DNA from: Nocardia sp. NRRL S-836
Lineage (GTDB): Bacteria; Actinomycetota; Actinomycetes; Mycobacteriales; Pseudonocardiaceae
NCBI RefSeq assembly: GCF_001279525.1
Contig: NZ_LGDY01000069.1
Span: 1-64,000, forward strand
Direction of reading: 5' to 3'
DNA length: 64,000 nt
Each line of letters starts with the position of its first letter. Positions within the stretch are counted from its first letter, which is position 1. A program made the position numbers and the translations under genes. Below are positions 1 to 8,561 of the stretch, piece by piece. The notes below the pieces were generated by a model that had not been told where the DNA came from, ran no database searches, and saw only the letters and a program-made list of their open reading frames with translations.

Positions 1-270
1 CGCCTCCTCCAGCAGGTACACGAAGTCCTCGACGGTGCCGAACTCCGGCAGCACCGCCCGGAAGTCGCTGATGTCGTACCCGCCGTCCCGCAACGGCGAG
101 GCGTAGAACGGCGGCAGCCACAGGCAGTCGACCCCCAGCCACTGCAGGTAGTCCAGTCTGGACGCGAGGCCGCGCAGGTCGCCGGTGCCATCGCCGTTGG
201 AGTCGCTGAAGGCCCTGACGAGGACCTCGTAGAAGACAGCGCCCTTGAACCAGTTCGCCTCGTGCTCCAT
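1..270 (-). CDS. treS: Trehalose synthase, N-terminal part (runs off left edge)
   Basis: The first 90 codons of a GH13 enzyme that interconverts maltose and trehalose in the cytoplasm. The N-terminus reads MEHEANWFKGAVFYEVLVRA, followed by SNGDGTGDLRGL, LDYLQWLGVDCLWLPPFY and SPLRDGGYDISDF. These are the opening strands of the GH13 barrel as found in TreS; the FYEVLVRAF wording fits TreS better than alpha-amylases. The ATG at 268-270 is preceded (reverse strand) by GAGAGG at a suitable distance. The catalytic residues lie outside the window. A perfect 20-bp palindrome 69 bp upstream is a candidate operator. Confidence 0.9.
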   Translation of the reverse strand, partial: MEHEANWFKGAVFYEVLVRAFSDSNGDGTGDLRGLASRLDYLQWLGVDCLWLPPFYASPLRDGGYDISDFRAVLPEFGTVEDFVYLLEEA

Positions 271-338
271 GGCACCTCTCGCTCGCAACGTCGTCGGATT
301 GCGGCAGAGTGGGGCACGGCAGGCGGGAAGATCAAATC

Positions 339-358
339 GTTCACACGACCGTGTGAAC
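339..358. promoter_or_regulatory. Perfect palindrome upstream of treS (candidate operator)
   Basis: Left arm GTTCACACG (339-347), 2-nt centre AC, right arm CGTGTGAAC (350-358): a perfect 9+9 bp inverted repeat. It lies between treS, transcribed leftwards from 270, and the 3' end of the hydrolase gene at 390, so treS is the only promoter it can serve. The shape suits a dimeric repressor (TetR, GntR or LacI type); the cognate protein is not identifiable here. Confidence 0.6.
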
Positions 359-389
359 CTCTCCGCAGAGCGCGTTGTGGTTCGCCGGC

Positions 390-1355
390 TCAGCCGTCGC
401 CGAGGAACCGCAGCAGTTCCGCGGTCACGAACTCCGGGTTCTCCTCCACCAGCCAGTGCCCGGCTCGGGGAACGTCCACCGCACGCACGATGTTGGCCAT
501 CCGGGTCGCCGCCATGGCGCGGATCGCGTCGGCCTGCCCCTGTGCGGCGAGCAGCAACGTCGGTGCCGCGACGGGTGCGGCCGCCGTGGTGTCGCGGACG
601 TCGCGGTCGAGGGTCCGGTACAGGTCGAAGCCGCCGGACAACGCCGAGGGCCTGCGGTAGGTCCGGGCGTACTCGTCGATCTCGGCGTCGGTGAACGGCG
701 AGCGGTCCGCGGTGCCACCGAACGCGCTGCCGCCGAAGGAGACCTGCGGGTAGAACAACGCCAGGTAGTCGCGGACGTCGTTGCCCACCACGGTTTCCGG
801 CACGCGGGGCTGCATGTGGAAGGCGATGTGCCAGCTCAGCGAACGGTAGGTGGCCGCGTCGATCGCCGGGCCGGGCAGGGGCAGGTCGAGGTAGCCCAGG
901 CGCGCGGTGTCGGCGGGGAACCGGGCGGCGTACTGGAACGCGACGGCCGCGCCGAGGTCGTGGCCGACGACGTTGGCGTCCCGCACGCCGAGCCGGGTCA
1001 TCAGCGAGTGGACGTAGCGGGCGAGGGTGGCCTTGTCGTAGCTCGTGGGCACGCCGGTGCTGTCACCGAGGCCGGGCAGGTCGACGGCGTAGACGGTGTG
1101 GTGCTCGGCGAGCGCGGGCATGATCTGCCACCAGCCGTACCAGGTCTGCGGCCAGCCGTGCAGCAAGACGACCGGGGTGCCCTTCCCGCCGGTCACATAA
1201 TGCATCCGCACGCCGTCGACGTCGGCGAACTCGTGGCGGAACGTGCGGGTGAACGCGGGGTCGTGCCCGGTGGCGGTGGCGTAGTCGGGCACGGCGGCGG
1301 GTGGTGTGGCGCAGGCGGTGACGAGCAGGAGGACGAGGGCGAGAACGCGGATCAT
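390..1355 (-). CDS. Alpha/beta hydrolase, epoxide-hydrolase-like, probable lipoprotein
   Basis: 321 aa. The N-terminus [19 protein letters not shown] is a hydrophobic signal ending in a lipobox-like L-V-T-A-C, so the protein is probably exported and lipid-anchored. The fold motifs follow in order: [14 protein letters not shown] (oxyanion HGxP as in epoxide hydrolases and dehalogenases), [29 protein letters not shown] with Asp as nucleophile (GHDLG), and a late His in [12 protein letters not shown]. An Asp nucleophile favours an epoxide hydrolase or dehalogenase over an esterase. The ATG at 1353-1355 is chosen because it gives a clean signal peptide. Divergent from the amine oxidase gene, 129 bp away. 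Substrate unknown. Confidence 0.8.
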   Translation of the reverse strand: MIRVLALVLLLVTACATPPAAVPDYATATGHDPAFTRTFRHEFADVDGVRMHYVTGGKGTPVVLLHGWPQTWYGWWQIMPALAEHHTVYAVDLPGLGDSTGVPTSYDKATLARYVHSLMTRLGVRDANVVGHDLGAAVAFQYAARFPADTARLGYLDLPLPGPAIDAATYRSLSWHIAFHMQPRVPETVVGNDVRDYLALFYPQVSFGGSAFGGTADRSPFTDAEIDEYARTYRRPSALSGGFDLYRTLDRDVRDTTAAAPVAAPTLLLAAQGQADAIRAMAATRMANIVRAVDVPRAGHWLVEENPEFVTAELLRFLGDG

Positions 1356-1484
1356 GGTTCGGAGTCTTGCCGCGCCGATCCCGGGCTGGCACGAGAACTT
1401 GCCGGAACAGCAAGACCCGAACGATCCAGTGCGGTACACGATCGAGGAATGTTCGATGGCGCACCACCGCCGGACAATCGTGCG

Positions 1485-3170
1485 ATGCCGGACAGAGCCA
1501 GCGTGGTCGTGGTGGGAGCGGGGATCTCGGGACTCGCGGCGGCGCGGGCGTTGACCGAGCTGGGGCACCGGGTCACCGTGCTGGAGGCGCGTGACCGGGT
1601 CGGCGGGCGGATCTGGACCGACGAGCACGGGGTCGACCTGGGCGCGCACTGGATCCACGGCACCGACGGCAACCCGATCACCGAGCTGGTCGAGGACCTG
1701 GGCCTCCCGTTCAGCTACGTCGGCGGCGACAGCGCCTACACCGGCGGCTTCGACGAGCAGGCGGTCCGCTACCACCTCAACGTGCTGCTGCGCGAGGACG
1801 CCGCGGAGGATGCGGACAAGCTGTCGTTGCAGTTCTGGGAGGACGGCTACCTGGTCTACGGCTACGGCGACAGCACCCTGCACCAGGGCTACCAGTGCGT
1901 CGTGGACGCCCTGGCCGAGGGGCTCGACGTCCGGCTGGGACACGTGGTCTGCCTGGTCGAGCCGGGCCGGGTCACGACGGACCGGGGCGTGTTCGAGGCG
2001 GACAAGGTGCTGGTGACCGTGCCGCTCGGGGTGCTCAAGGCGGGGGCGGTGCGGTTCGAGCCGCCGTTGCCGAGCGACAAGCGGTCGGCCATCGCACGGC
2101 TGGGCTTCGGCACGCTCAACAAGATCGCCCTGCACTACCCGGAACCGTTCTGGCCCCGCGACCAGTACGTGTTCGGCTACCTGTGCCGCGACACCGACCG
2201 CTACCCCACGGTCGTGATCAGCATGTGGAAGTCGCACGGCAAGCCGGTCCTGGTGATGCTGCTGGGCGCCTCGCTCGGCCGCGAGGCGGAGACCTGGTCG
2301 GCGGCCGAGGCCGAGGACTACGCGACCACGGTCGTGCGGGACATCTTCGGCGCGGACGCACCGGCACCGGACCACGTCTCGCGCACCGCGTGGACCGCCG
2401 ACCCGTTCGCCCGCGGCTCCTACACGTGCATCGGCGTCGGCTCGTCCGCGAAGGACATCGCGACGCTCGCCGAACCGGTCGGCGAGTGGCTGCACTTCGC
2501 CGGCGAGGGCACGAACCACTACCACTGGGGCTGCGTGCACAGCGCCTACGAGTCCGGCCGCCGCGAGGCAGCGCGGATCAGCGGGAGCGCGGAGCTGTTC
2601 ACCCCGCCGAGCGCCGGGAAACCACGCCGCCAGTCCCGCGGCACCGACCGGATGCTGCGGTTCGCGCGGATGCGGATGACGCACCTGAGCGAGCCCGAGC
2701 TGACCGAACGGGTGGCGTGCCTGCGCGAGAGCGCCGACCCGTACGGCGTCCGCCTGTTCGCCTCGCTCTCCGACGCCGAGCTGGAGACGCTGGCGTCGAT
2801 GTTCGACGAGATCCCGTTCGGCGCGGGCGACGCGCTGTTCCACGAGGACGAACCGGCGCACGGCGTGTTCCTCGTGGGCGGCGGCGAGGTCGAGGTCGAC
2901 TTCGGCGGCATCTACGACCGCGCCCGGCTGGGCCGCGGCGCGCTGCTCGGTCACCACGACCTGTTCTTCAACGCCCGCACCACGTCCGCCACGGCGCTGA
3001 CCGACGACGTCGTCGTGTTCTACCTCGACCACTACCGGTACCAGAGCTTCCTCCAGGCGTTCCCCGACGTGCTGATGCTGATGATGTCGGACCTGGTGAC
3101 GCGCTGGGAGCAGCTGGAGACGGCGCTCGGTGTGGTGCCTCAGGCGCAGCGCGGAACGGGAGTGGTCTAG
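1485..3170 (+). CDS. Flavin monoamine oxidase fused to a cNMP-binding-like domain
   Basis: 561 aa. Residues 7-45 are an FAD Rossmann motif ([20 protein letters not shown], then a GGRIWT-type GG motif); DLGAHWIHG and the C-terminal FAD contact [13 protein letters not shown] near residue 340 mark the flavin amine oxidase family, which oxidises primary or polyamines to aldehydes. After a basic linker, residues about 420-545 form a second domain: [40 protein letters not shown] and an Arg in ARTTSAT near residue 501. This is the layout of a cyclic-nucleotide/CRP-type effector domain, but the usual Gly-Glu of the phosphate cassette is Gly-His and there is no HTH. The start at 1485 places the Rossmann fold at the N-terminus; an in-frame ATG at 1449 is possible. 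The effector may modulate oxidase activity (inference). Confidence 0.82.
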   Translation: MPDRASVVVVGAGISGLAAARALTELGHRVTVLEARDRVGGRIWTDEHGVDLGAHWIHGTDGNPITELVEDLGLPFSYVGGDSAYTGGFDEQAVRYHLNVLLREDAAEDADKLSLQFWEDGYLVYGYGDSTLHQGYQCVVDALAEGLDVRLGHVVCLVEPGRVTTDRGVFEADKVLVTVPLGVLKAGAVRFEPPLPSDKRSAIARLGFGTLNKIALHYPEPFWPRDQYVFGYLCRDTDRYPTVVISMWKSHGKPVLVMLLGASLGREAETWSAAEAEDYATTVVRDIFGADAPAPDHVSRTAWTADPFARGSYTCIGVGSSAKDIATLAEPVGEWLHFAGEGTNHYHWGCVHSAYESGRREAARISGSAELFTPPSAGKPRRQSRGTDRMLRFARMRMTHLSEPELTERVACLRESADPYGVRLFASLSDAELETLASMFDEIPFGAGDALFHEDEPAHGVFLVGGGEVEVDFGGIYDRARLGRGALLGHHDLFFNARTTSATALTDDVVVFYLDHYRYQSFLQAFPDVLMLMMSDLVTRWEQLETALGVVPQAQRGTGVV

Positions 3171-3291
3171 GGCTCGCCGGTCACGTCATCGGGCAAATGC
3201 CCCCTTGATCGGTCCACCTCGACAGGCCAGGGTGAGGTTCGGAGATGTCTGAACCACCTCGCGAGCCAACGTTGTCATACGAGGAGAACCG

Positions 3292-6200
3292 ATGCGCAAA
3301 CGCGCGACAGCCTTACCGCTGCTGGCACTACTGGGCCTGGTCCTGCCGACGTCGGCGACCGCACAGCCGACCGACACGGTCGTGTCCGGGCAGGCCAGGT
3401 TCCAGGTCCTGTCCCCCACGCTGGTCCGCACCGAGTACGCCGGTGACCGCCGGTTCGAGAACGCGGCCACTTACAACGTTGTAAACCGCACCGGTTTCCC
3501 GCGCACCGCCTACCGCTCCCGCACCGAGAACGGCTGGCTGGTCATCACCACCTCGGCGCTGACCCTGCGCTACCGGGTGGACTCCGGCCCGTTCCGCGCG
3601 GACAACCTCGAGCTCGAGACCGCCAACGGCACGACCGCGTCACCGTGGCGGCGGGTGGTGTGCGCGACCGGGCAGCTCTGCGAGGTCGAGGACCAGCAGC
3701 GCGAGGGCATGCTCATCGCCGCCGACCACCCCGGCCACACCGGTGCGGGGTTCGCCGCCGGGTTCCAGTACCTCAACAACAGCGTCACGGCGACGGTCCG
3801 CGCCACGGCCGCGGGCAAGCACCGCGTCGTGGTCAAGTACGCCAACGGGCGTGGCGGCGACGGCAAGCACGAGAGCCGCACGCTGGGCCTCAGCGTCGAC
3901 GGCAAGGCGCCGCGCCAGGTGGCGTTGCCGGCGACCGGCGACTGGAACGACTGGCGGCAGGCCGAGACCGAGGTCGACCTGACCGCGGGCGAACACCGCG
4001 TCACGCTGACGCGCGGTGCTTCGGACACGGGCAATGTCAACGTTGACAGCCTCGCGCTGCTGGCCCCCGGCCAGGCGTTCCCGAGCCAGCGCGCGGTCGA
4101 CGACTGCCGGTTCGGCACCACCTGCGAGGCCGAGAACGGCAGCACCAACGCGGACATCGCCGACGAGCACGCCGGGTACGCGGGCACCGGGTTCGTCGCC
4201 GAACTGGTCGGCGGCACGAGCCTGAGCCAGCGGGTCAGCGGCGTCCCGGCGGCGGGCACGTACGCGGTCCAGCTGCGCTACGCCAACGGCGTCGGCGGCG
4301 ACGGCAAGCACGAGGCGCGCACGGTGCTGGTCAACGGCCAGGCGGTCTCCCTGCCGACGACGGAGAACTGGGCGACGTGGGGCACCGCGACGGCCCAGGT
4401 CCCGCTCCCGGCGGGCACCTCCGACCTGACGATCACCTGCCCGGCCACCGGCTGTCACGTCAACCTCGACACGATCGGGGTCAACTCGACGACGCAGCAC
4501 CTGGCACTGGGCGGCTACCGGCGTTCGCTGGACGGCTACACCGGCAACGACGGGCCGCCGCGCCTGTACGCCGGCCTGCTGCACCGCGACGGCTGGTACC
4601 TGCTCGACGACACGGCTTCGGCGCTGCTCAACGGCAAGACGCCACGACCGGACCGGGGCGCGCAGCCGTACCAGGACGGGTACGTGTTCGGCTACGGCCA
4701 GGACTACAAGGCGGCGCTGGGTGACCTCGCGCAGCTGACCGGTGGGCCGAAGCTGTTGCCGAGCTGGGCCTACGGCGTCTGGTACTCCGAGTACATCGAC
4801 CGGACCGCGGCCGACTTCCGCGACCGGATCCTGCCCGCGTTCCGGCAGAACGGCGTGCCGCTGGACGTCCTCGTGGTCGACACGGACTTCAAGGCGCACA
4901 ACACGTGGAACGGCTGGCGGATCGACCCGGCGAAGTTCCCTGCCGACTTCCAGGACTGGGTGCACGGTCAGGGCCTGCACAGCACGCTGAACATCCACCC
5001 GAGCATCCAGGGCGACGACCCGGACTTCGCGAAGGCGCAGGCCACCGCCAAGGGCAAGCTCACCAGGAACGGCAGCCGCAACGGCGTGGACAGCTACGTG
5101 TTCGACTGGGCCGACCCGGACCAGCTGCGCGCGTACCTGGACCTGCACCGGCCGATGTCCACCGACTTCTGGTGGCTCGACTGGTGCTGCGACGGCTCCG
5201 GTTCGTCGCAGCGCGGCGTCACGCCGGACACGGTGATCAACGAGCAGTACGCGGCGCTGTCGCCGCTGGACCGCGGGTTCGCGTTCTCCCGCGGCTACGG
5301 CTCGCTGCAGGCGGGTGGCTACAGCGGTTCCGGCCCGCTGCCCACCGGGCCGTGGGCGGAGAAGCGGCACACCCTGCACTTCACCGGCGACACCTCGTCG
5401 ACGTGGGGCGCGATGAAGGGCACCATCGGCCTCACCTCCGCGGAGGGCGTGGCGACCGGGATGTCCAACATCAGCCACGACATCGGCGGTCACAACGACA
5501 CCACCGGGCTGCGCGGCTCGGAGACCTACCTCGACAACGGCCAGGTCCGCTACACCTCCAAGCTGCCGGACGACCTGTACGCGCGGTGGGTGCAGCTGGG
5601 CGCGTTCCAGCCGATCACGCGCCTGCACAGCAACCACGGCGACCGCCTGCCGTGGCAGTACGGGCCGGCGGCGCAGGCCTCGGCGACGAAGTTCCTGAAC
5701 CTGCGCGAACGCCTGGTGCCCTACATCTACTCGCTGGCCGAGCAGGCCGGCCGGACCGGTGTCCCGCTCGTGCGGCCCGCCTACCTGGAGTACCCGGCCA
5801 GTCCGGAGGCCTACTCCACGGTGGACAGCCAGTTCCTGCTCGGGCCGGACGTGCTGGTCGCGCCGATCACCACGCCCGGCGAGGTCGGCGAGACGCGGGT
5901 GTGGTTCCCGCCCGGCCAGTGGACCGACTACTTCACCGGGCGCGTCTACCAGGGCAACACCTGGGCGACCGTCAGCGCCGGCCTGGACACCATGCCGGTG
6001 TTCCTGCGGGCCGGTGGGGTCCTGGTCGAGCGCAGCGAGAACGTGACCAACCACGTCCAGAACGCCGCCGACGAGCTGACCGTGCACGTGACCGCCGGTG
6101 CGAAGGGCGCGTTCACGCTCTACGAGGACGACAACCGCAAGCTGTCGGCCCGCACCCGGATCAGCCAGGAGAACGGGAAGGTCACCATCGACCCGGCTCG

Positions 6201-6330
6201 CGGCTGGTTCCCCGGCAAGGTGTCCACACGGGACTGGAAGGTCGTCGTGCACAACGCCGACGGCACCACCCGCACCGTGCGGGCGATGGCGAAGTCGGCA
6301 CACCAGCGGGTGGTGATCGACCTCCGCTGA
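3292..6330 (+). CDS. Secreted GH31 glycoside hydrolase with two CBM35-like modules
   Basis: 1012 aa. MRKRATALPLLALLGLVLPT... ending ATAQ is a Sec signal peptide. The N-terminal GH31 beta-domain is interrupted by two related carbohydrate-binding modules: about 131-257 (CEVEDQQ..., YANGRGGDGKHESRT, NVNVDSLAL) and 279-399 (CEAENGS..., YANGVGGDGKHEART, VNLDTIGVN), both CBM35/CBM6-like. The GH31 barrel follows: DVLVVDTDFK, WWLDWC with D630 the probable nucleophile, FTGDTSSTWG with D700 the probable acid/base, and the hallmark HDIGGH at 729-734. GH31 enzymes release alpha-linked glucose or xylose or transfer glycosyl units; the exact linkage cannot be told. AGGAG sits just before the ATG at 3292. 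The signal peptide, CBMs and isolated position suggest extracellular polysaccharide use. Confidence 0.88.
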   Translation: MRKRATALPLLALLGLVLPTSATAQPTDTVVSGQARFQVLSPTLVRTEYAGDRRFENAATYNVVNRTGFPRTAYRSRTENGWLVITTSALTLRYRVDSGPFRADNLELETANGTTASPWRRVVCATGQLCEVEDQQREGMLIAADHPGHTGAGFAAGFQYLNNSVTATVRATAAGKHRVVVKYANGRGGDGKHESRTLGLSVDGKAPRQVALPATGDWNDWRQAETEVDLTAGEHRVTLTRGASDTGNVNVDSLALLAPGQAFPSQRAVDDCRFGTTCEAENGSTNADIADEHAGYAGTGFVAELVGGTSLSQRVSGVPAAGTYAVQLRYANGVGGDGKHEARTVLVNGQAVSLPTTENWATWGTATAQVPLPAGTSDLTITCPATGCHVNLDTIGVNSTTQHLALGGYRRSLDGYTGNDGPPRLYAGLLHRDGWYLLDDTASALLNGKTPRPDRGAQPYQDGYVFGYGQDYKAALGDLAQLTGGPKLLPSWAYGVWYSEYIDRTAADFRDRILPAFRQNGVPLDVLVVDTDFKAHNTWNGWRIDPAKFPADFQDWVHGQGLHSTLNIHPSIQGDDPDFAKAQATAKGKLTRNGSRNGVDSYVFDWADPDQLRAYLDLHRPMSTDFWWLDWCCDGSGSSQRGVTPDTVINEQYAALSPLDRGFAFSRGYGSLQAGGYSGSGPLPTGPWAEKRHTLHFTGDTSSTWGAMKGTIGLTSAEGVATGMSNISHDIGGHNDTTGLRGSETYLDNGQVRYTSKLPDDLYARWVQLGAFQPITRLHSNHGDRLPWQYGPAAQASATKFLNLRERLVPYIYSLAEQAGRTGVPLVRPAYLEYPASPEAYSTVDSQFLLGPDVLVAPITTPGEVGETRVWFPPGQWTDYFTGRVYQGNTWATVSAGLDTMPVFLRAGGVLVERSENVTNHVQNAADELTVHVTAGAKGAFTLYEDDNRKLSARTRISQENGKVTIDPARGWFPGKVSTRDWKVVVHNADGTTRTVRAMAKSAHQRVVIDLR
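3471..3484. promoter_or_regulatory. 14-bp perfect palindrome inside the GH31 gene, related to one upstream
   Basis: TTACAACGTTGTAA is a perfect palindrome 180 bp inside the coding sequence. The shorter CAACGTTG (3267-3274), in GCCAACGTTGTC, sits just before the GH31 ribosome binding site. The shared core AACGTT with flanking CA/TG resembles LacI-family operators, which are often paired across a promoter in actinobacterial sugar-hydrolase genes. No LacI gene lies in the window, so the assignment is tentative. Confidence 0.4.
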
Positions 6331-6340
6331 CCGGTCCCGC

Positions 6341-6383
6341 GCTGGTCAGTCCTCCGCTGATCAGTCCCTGCTGATCAGTCCTC
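6341..6383. repeat. Three short direct repeats between GH31 and gntR stops
   Basis: GCTGGTCAGTCCTCC (6341-6355), GCTGATCAGTCCCT (6356-6369) and GCTGATCAGTCCTC (6370-6383) are tandem 14-15 bp units containing TGATCA-like palindromes. They lie between converging genes and overlap the last codons of the GntR gene. They may add to transcription termination or be slippage products. Confidence 0.6.
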
Positions 6384-7076
6384 TGGCACCCAGTCCAGCA
6401 GCCGGACCTTCGCGACGGTCTGGACGTGTCTGCGCATGGCCATCGCCGCCTTCTTCGGTTCACCGGCGGCGATGGCCTCGTAGATCGCCGTGTGCTGGGC
6501 CAGCGAGCGGGACGGGCGGCCGGGCTGGCGCAACGACTCGGTGCGGCTCTCGGTGATCTGCGCGGCGATGGTCTTCATGAACTCGGCGAGCAGCGAGCTG
6601 TGCGCCGCGGCCGTGACGGCGGCGTGGAACCGGCGGTCGCCCTCCACGCCGAAGTCACCACCGGCGATCTCGTCGCGCATGAAGTCGAGCGCCAGCCGGA
6701 TGTCCGCCAGCTCGGCGTCGGTGCGGCGTTCGGCGGCGAGCTCGGCGAGCTTGGTCTCCAGCGCCTCGCGGGCCTCCAGCACGTCCGGGAGGCGCTTGCG
6801 GCGTTCGACGAGCTGCTCGACCGGTTCCACGTCGAGGGTGTCGCGCACGAGGTAGGTGCCGCCGCCGTGGCGGGCCTCGACCAGGCCCTGCACCTCCAGC
6901 ACCACGATCGCCTGCTTGACCGACGCGCGGCTCACGCCGAGGCTCGCGGCCAGGTCGCGTTCGGCGGGCAGCCGGTCCCCCGCCTTCAGGCCCGCCTCGG
7001 TCACGTGGGCGCGCAGCCGTTCGAGCACCTGCTCGTACAGGCGGGACCTGACCATGGGCCGCAATGCCTCGGACAT
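6375..7076 (-). CDS. GntR-family (FadR subgroup) regulator of the malonate unit
   Basis: 233 aa. The winged HTH is at the N-terminus: LYEQVLERLRAHV, LPAERDLAASLGVSRASVKQ, LVEARHGGGTYL. An all-helical FCD effector domain follows (VLEAREALETKLAELAAERR, FHAAVTAAAHSSLLAEF, HTAIYEAIAAGEPKKAAMAMRRHV). FadR-type GntR proteins usually repress adjacent catabolic genes and are released by an organic acid or acyl-CoA. It diverges from matC with two strong palindromes between them, so autoregulation plus control of matC-matB is likely; malonate or malonyl-CoA as ligand is inferred. The ATG at 7076 is preferred over an in-frame upstream start at 7118, which would run into the operator. Confidence 0.88.
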   Translation of the reverse strand: MSEALRPMVRSRLYEQVLERLRAHVTEAGLKAGDRLPAERDLAASLGVSRASVKQAIVVLEVQGLVEARHGGGTYLVRDTLDVEPVEQLVERRKRLPDVLEAREALETKLAELAAERRTDAELADIRLALDFMRDEIAGGDFGVEGDRRFHAAVTAAAHSSLLAEFMKTIAAQITESRTESLRQPGRPSRSLAQHTAIYEAIAAGEPKKAAMAMRRHVQTVAKVRLLDWVPED

Positions 7077-7096
7077 CGGTCCAGGATAACCGCCCA

Positions 7097-7170
7097 AGTG
7101 GCTCAGCCACTGAGCCACCTCTTGACAGCCGGTGGACGGCGGGCGGAAAGTGGCTCAGCCACTTGGCCAC
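7097..7170. promoter_or_regulatory. Duplicated operator between gntR and matC
   Basis: The 15-bp inverted repeat AGTGGCTCAGCCACT (7-bp arms around a central C) occurs twice, at 7097-7111 and 7149-7163, 52 bp apart. Each copy is extended on the right by a further half site (GAGCCAC at 7112-7118; TGGCCAC at 7164-7170). A TTGACA -35-like hexamer lies between them at 7122-7127. This is the obvious binding region for the GntR protein. Confidence 0.75.
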
Positions 7171-7199
7171 TCGGACAGCCCCAACGACGGGAGCCCCGC

Positions 7200-8561
7200 A
7201 TGTCCGCCGAACTGATCTCGACACTCGTGCTGGTCGTGGTGTTCGTGATCGCCACGACCAGGTCGATCAACATGGGCGCGCTCGCGTTCGCCGCCGCCTT
7301 CGGGGTCGGCACGCTGGTCGCGGACATGAAGGCCGACGACATCTTCAAGGGCTTCCCCGGCTCGCTCTTCGTCGTGCTGGTGGGCGTGACGTTCCTGTTC
7401 GCCATCGCCCGCGCCAACGGCACCACGGACTGGCTGGTGCACATGGCGATCCGGCTGGTCGGCGGGCGGATCGCGCTGATGCCGTGGGTGATGTTCGCGA
7501 TCACCGGCGTGCTGACGGCGATCGGTGCGGTGAGCCCGGCGGCGGTGGCGATCATCGCGCCGATCGCGATGGGGTTCGCGGCCAGTTACAAGATCAGCCC
7601 GCTGCTGATGGGCGTGATGGTGGTGCACGGCGCGCAGGCCGGCGGCTTCTCCCCCATCAGCATCTACGGCACGATCGTGAACGGCATCGTGGCCAAGGAG
7701 GGGTTGCCGGGCAACGAGGTCGTGCTGTTCCTGGCCAGCCTCGTGGTGAACCTGCTGATCGCGGCCGTGGTGTTCGTCGTGTGCGGTGGGATGAAGCTCG
7801 CCCGCCGGCCGCTACCGACGCCCTCACTCGTGAGCACCGGTGGTGACAGTGGCGCGGGCGACGGCAGTGGTGCCGGTGGCGGCGCGGATGGTTCGAGCGG
7901 CAGTGGCGTGGCCGTCAACGGCACGGGCGGCGGCGAGGTGCTGGAGGCAGAAGAGCGGATCACGCTCACCACGCCCCGGATCGCCACGCTGGCCGGCCTG
8001 GTCGCGCTCGTGGTGGCCGCGCTGGTGTTCGACCTCGACGTCGGCCTCGCGGCGATCACCGTGGCGGTGCTGCTGAGCGTGGTGTGGCCGGAGCAGAGCA
8101 GGCAGGCGATCAACCAGATCACCTGGCCGACCGTGCTGCTGATCTGCGGCATCCTCACCTACGTCGGCGTGCTGCAGGCGATGGGCACTATCACGTGGGC
8201 GGGCAACTCGGTCGCGGGCGTCGGTGCACCGCTGGTCGCGGCGCTGCTGATCTGCTACATCGGCGCGCTGGTGTCGGCGTTCGCCTCGTCGGTCGGCATC
8301 ATGGGTGCGCTCATCCCGCTGGCCGTGCCGTTCCTGCTGCGCGGTGACGTGAGCGCGGCCGGGCTGATCGCGGCACTCGCGGTGTCGGCGACCGTGGTCG
8401 ACGTCAGCCCGTTCTCCACCAACGGCGCGCTGGTGCTGGCCGGTGCGCAGGACGTGGATCGCGACACGTTCTTCAAGCAGCTCATGGTCTACGGCGGGAT
8501 CATGGTGGCGGCGGCGCCGCCGCTGGTCTGGCTCGCCCTCGTCGTCCCCGGAATCTGGTGA
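7200..8561 (+). CDS. matC: MatC-like dicarboxylate/malonate transporter
   Basis: 453 aa integral membrane protein with about 11-12 hydrophobic segments. The N-terminus (ISTLVLVVVFVIATTRSINMGALAFAA) and AIGAVSPAAVAIIAPIAMGFAA are typical of the MatC/ion-transporter superfamily. A Gly/Ser-rich hydrophilic loop near residues 210-250 separates the two halves. It imports malonate across the cytoplasmic membrane. The assignment rests on family character plus the next gene, a malonyl-CoA ligase. The stop overlaps the start of matB by 4 bp (GTGA), so the two are translationally coupled. Confidence 0.85.
   Translation: MSAELISTLVLVVVFVIATTRSINMGALAFAAAFGVGTLVADMKADDIFKGFPGSLFVVLVGVTFLFAIARANGTTDWLVHMAIRLVGGRIALMPWVMFAITGVLTAIGAVSPAAVAIIAPIAMGFAASYKISPLLMGVMVVHGAQAGGFSPISIYGTIVNGIVAKEGLPGNEVVLFLASLVVNLLIAAVVFVVCGGMKLARRPLPTPSLVSTGGDSGAGDGSGAGGGADGSSGSGVAVNGTGGGEVLEAEERITLTTPRIATLAGLVALVVAALVFDLDVGLAAITVAVLLSVVWPEQSRQAINQITWPTVLLICGILTYVGVLQAMGTITWAGNSVAGVGAPLVAALLICYIGALVSAFASSVGIMGALIPLAVPFLLRGDVSAAGLIAALAVSATVVDVSPFSTNGALVLAGAQDVDRDTFFKQLMVYGGIMVAAAPPLVWLALVVPGIW

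Noticed and set aside
390..3032. Long open frame on the minus strand across the amine oxidase gene
   Set aside because: The part beyond 1355 is a high-GC antisense shadow; only the lipoprotein hydrolase has domain character and a signal peptide.
3640..6303. Long minus-strand frame opposite the GH31 gene
   Set aside because: Low-complexity Val/Arg/Gln-rich translation without motifs; mirrors codon bias of the real gene.
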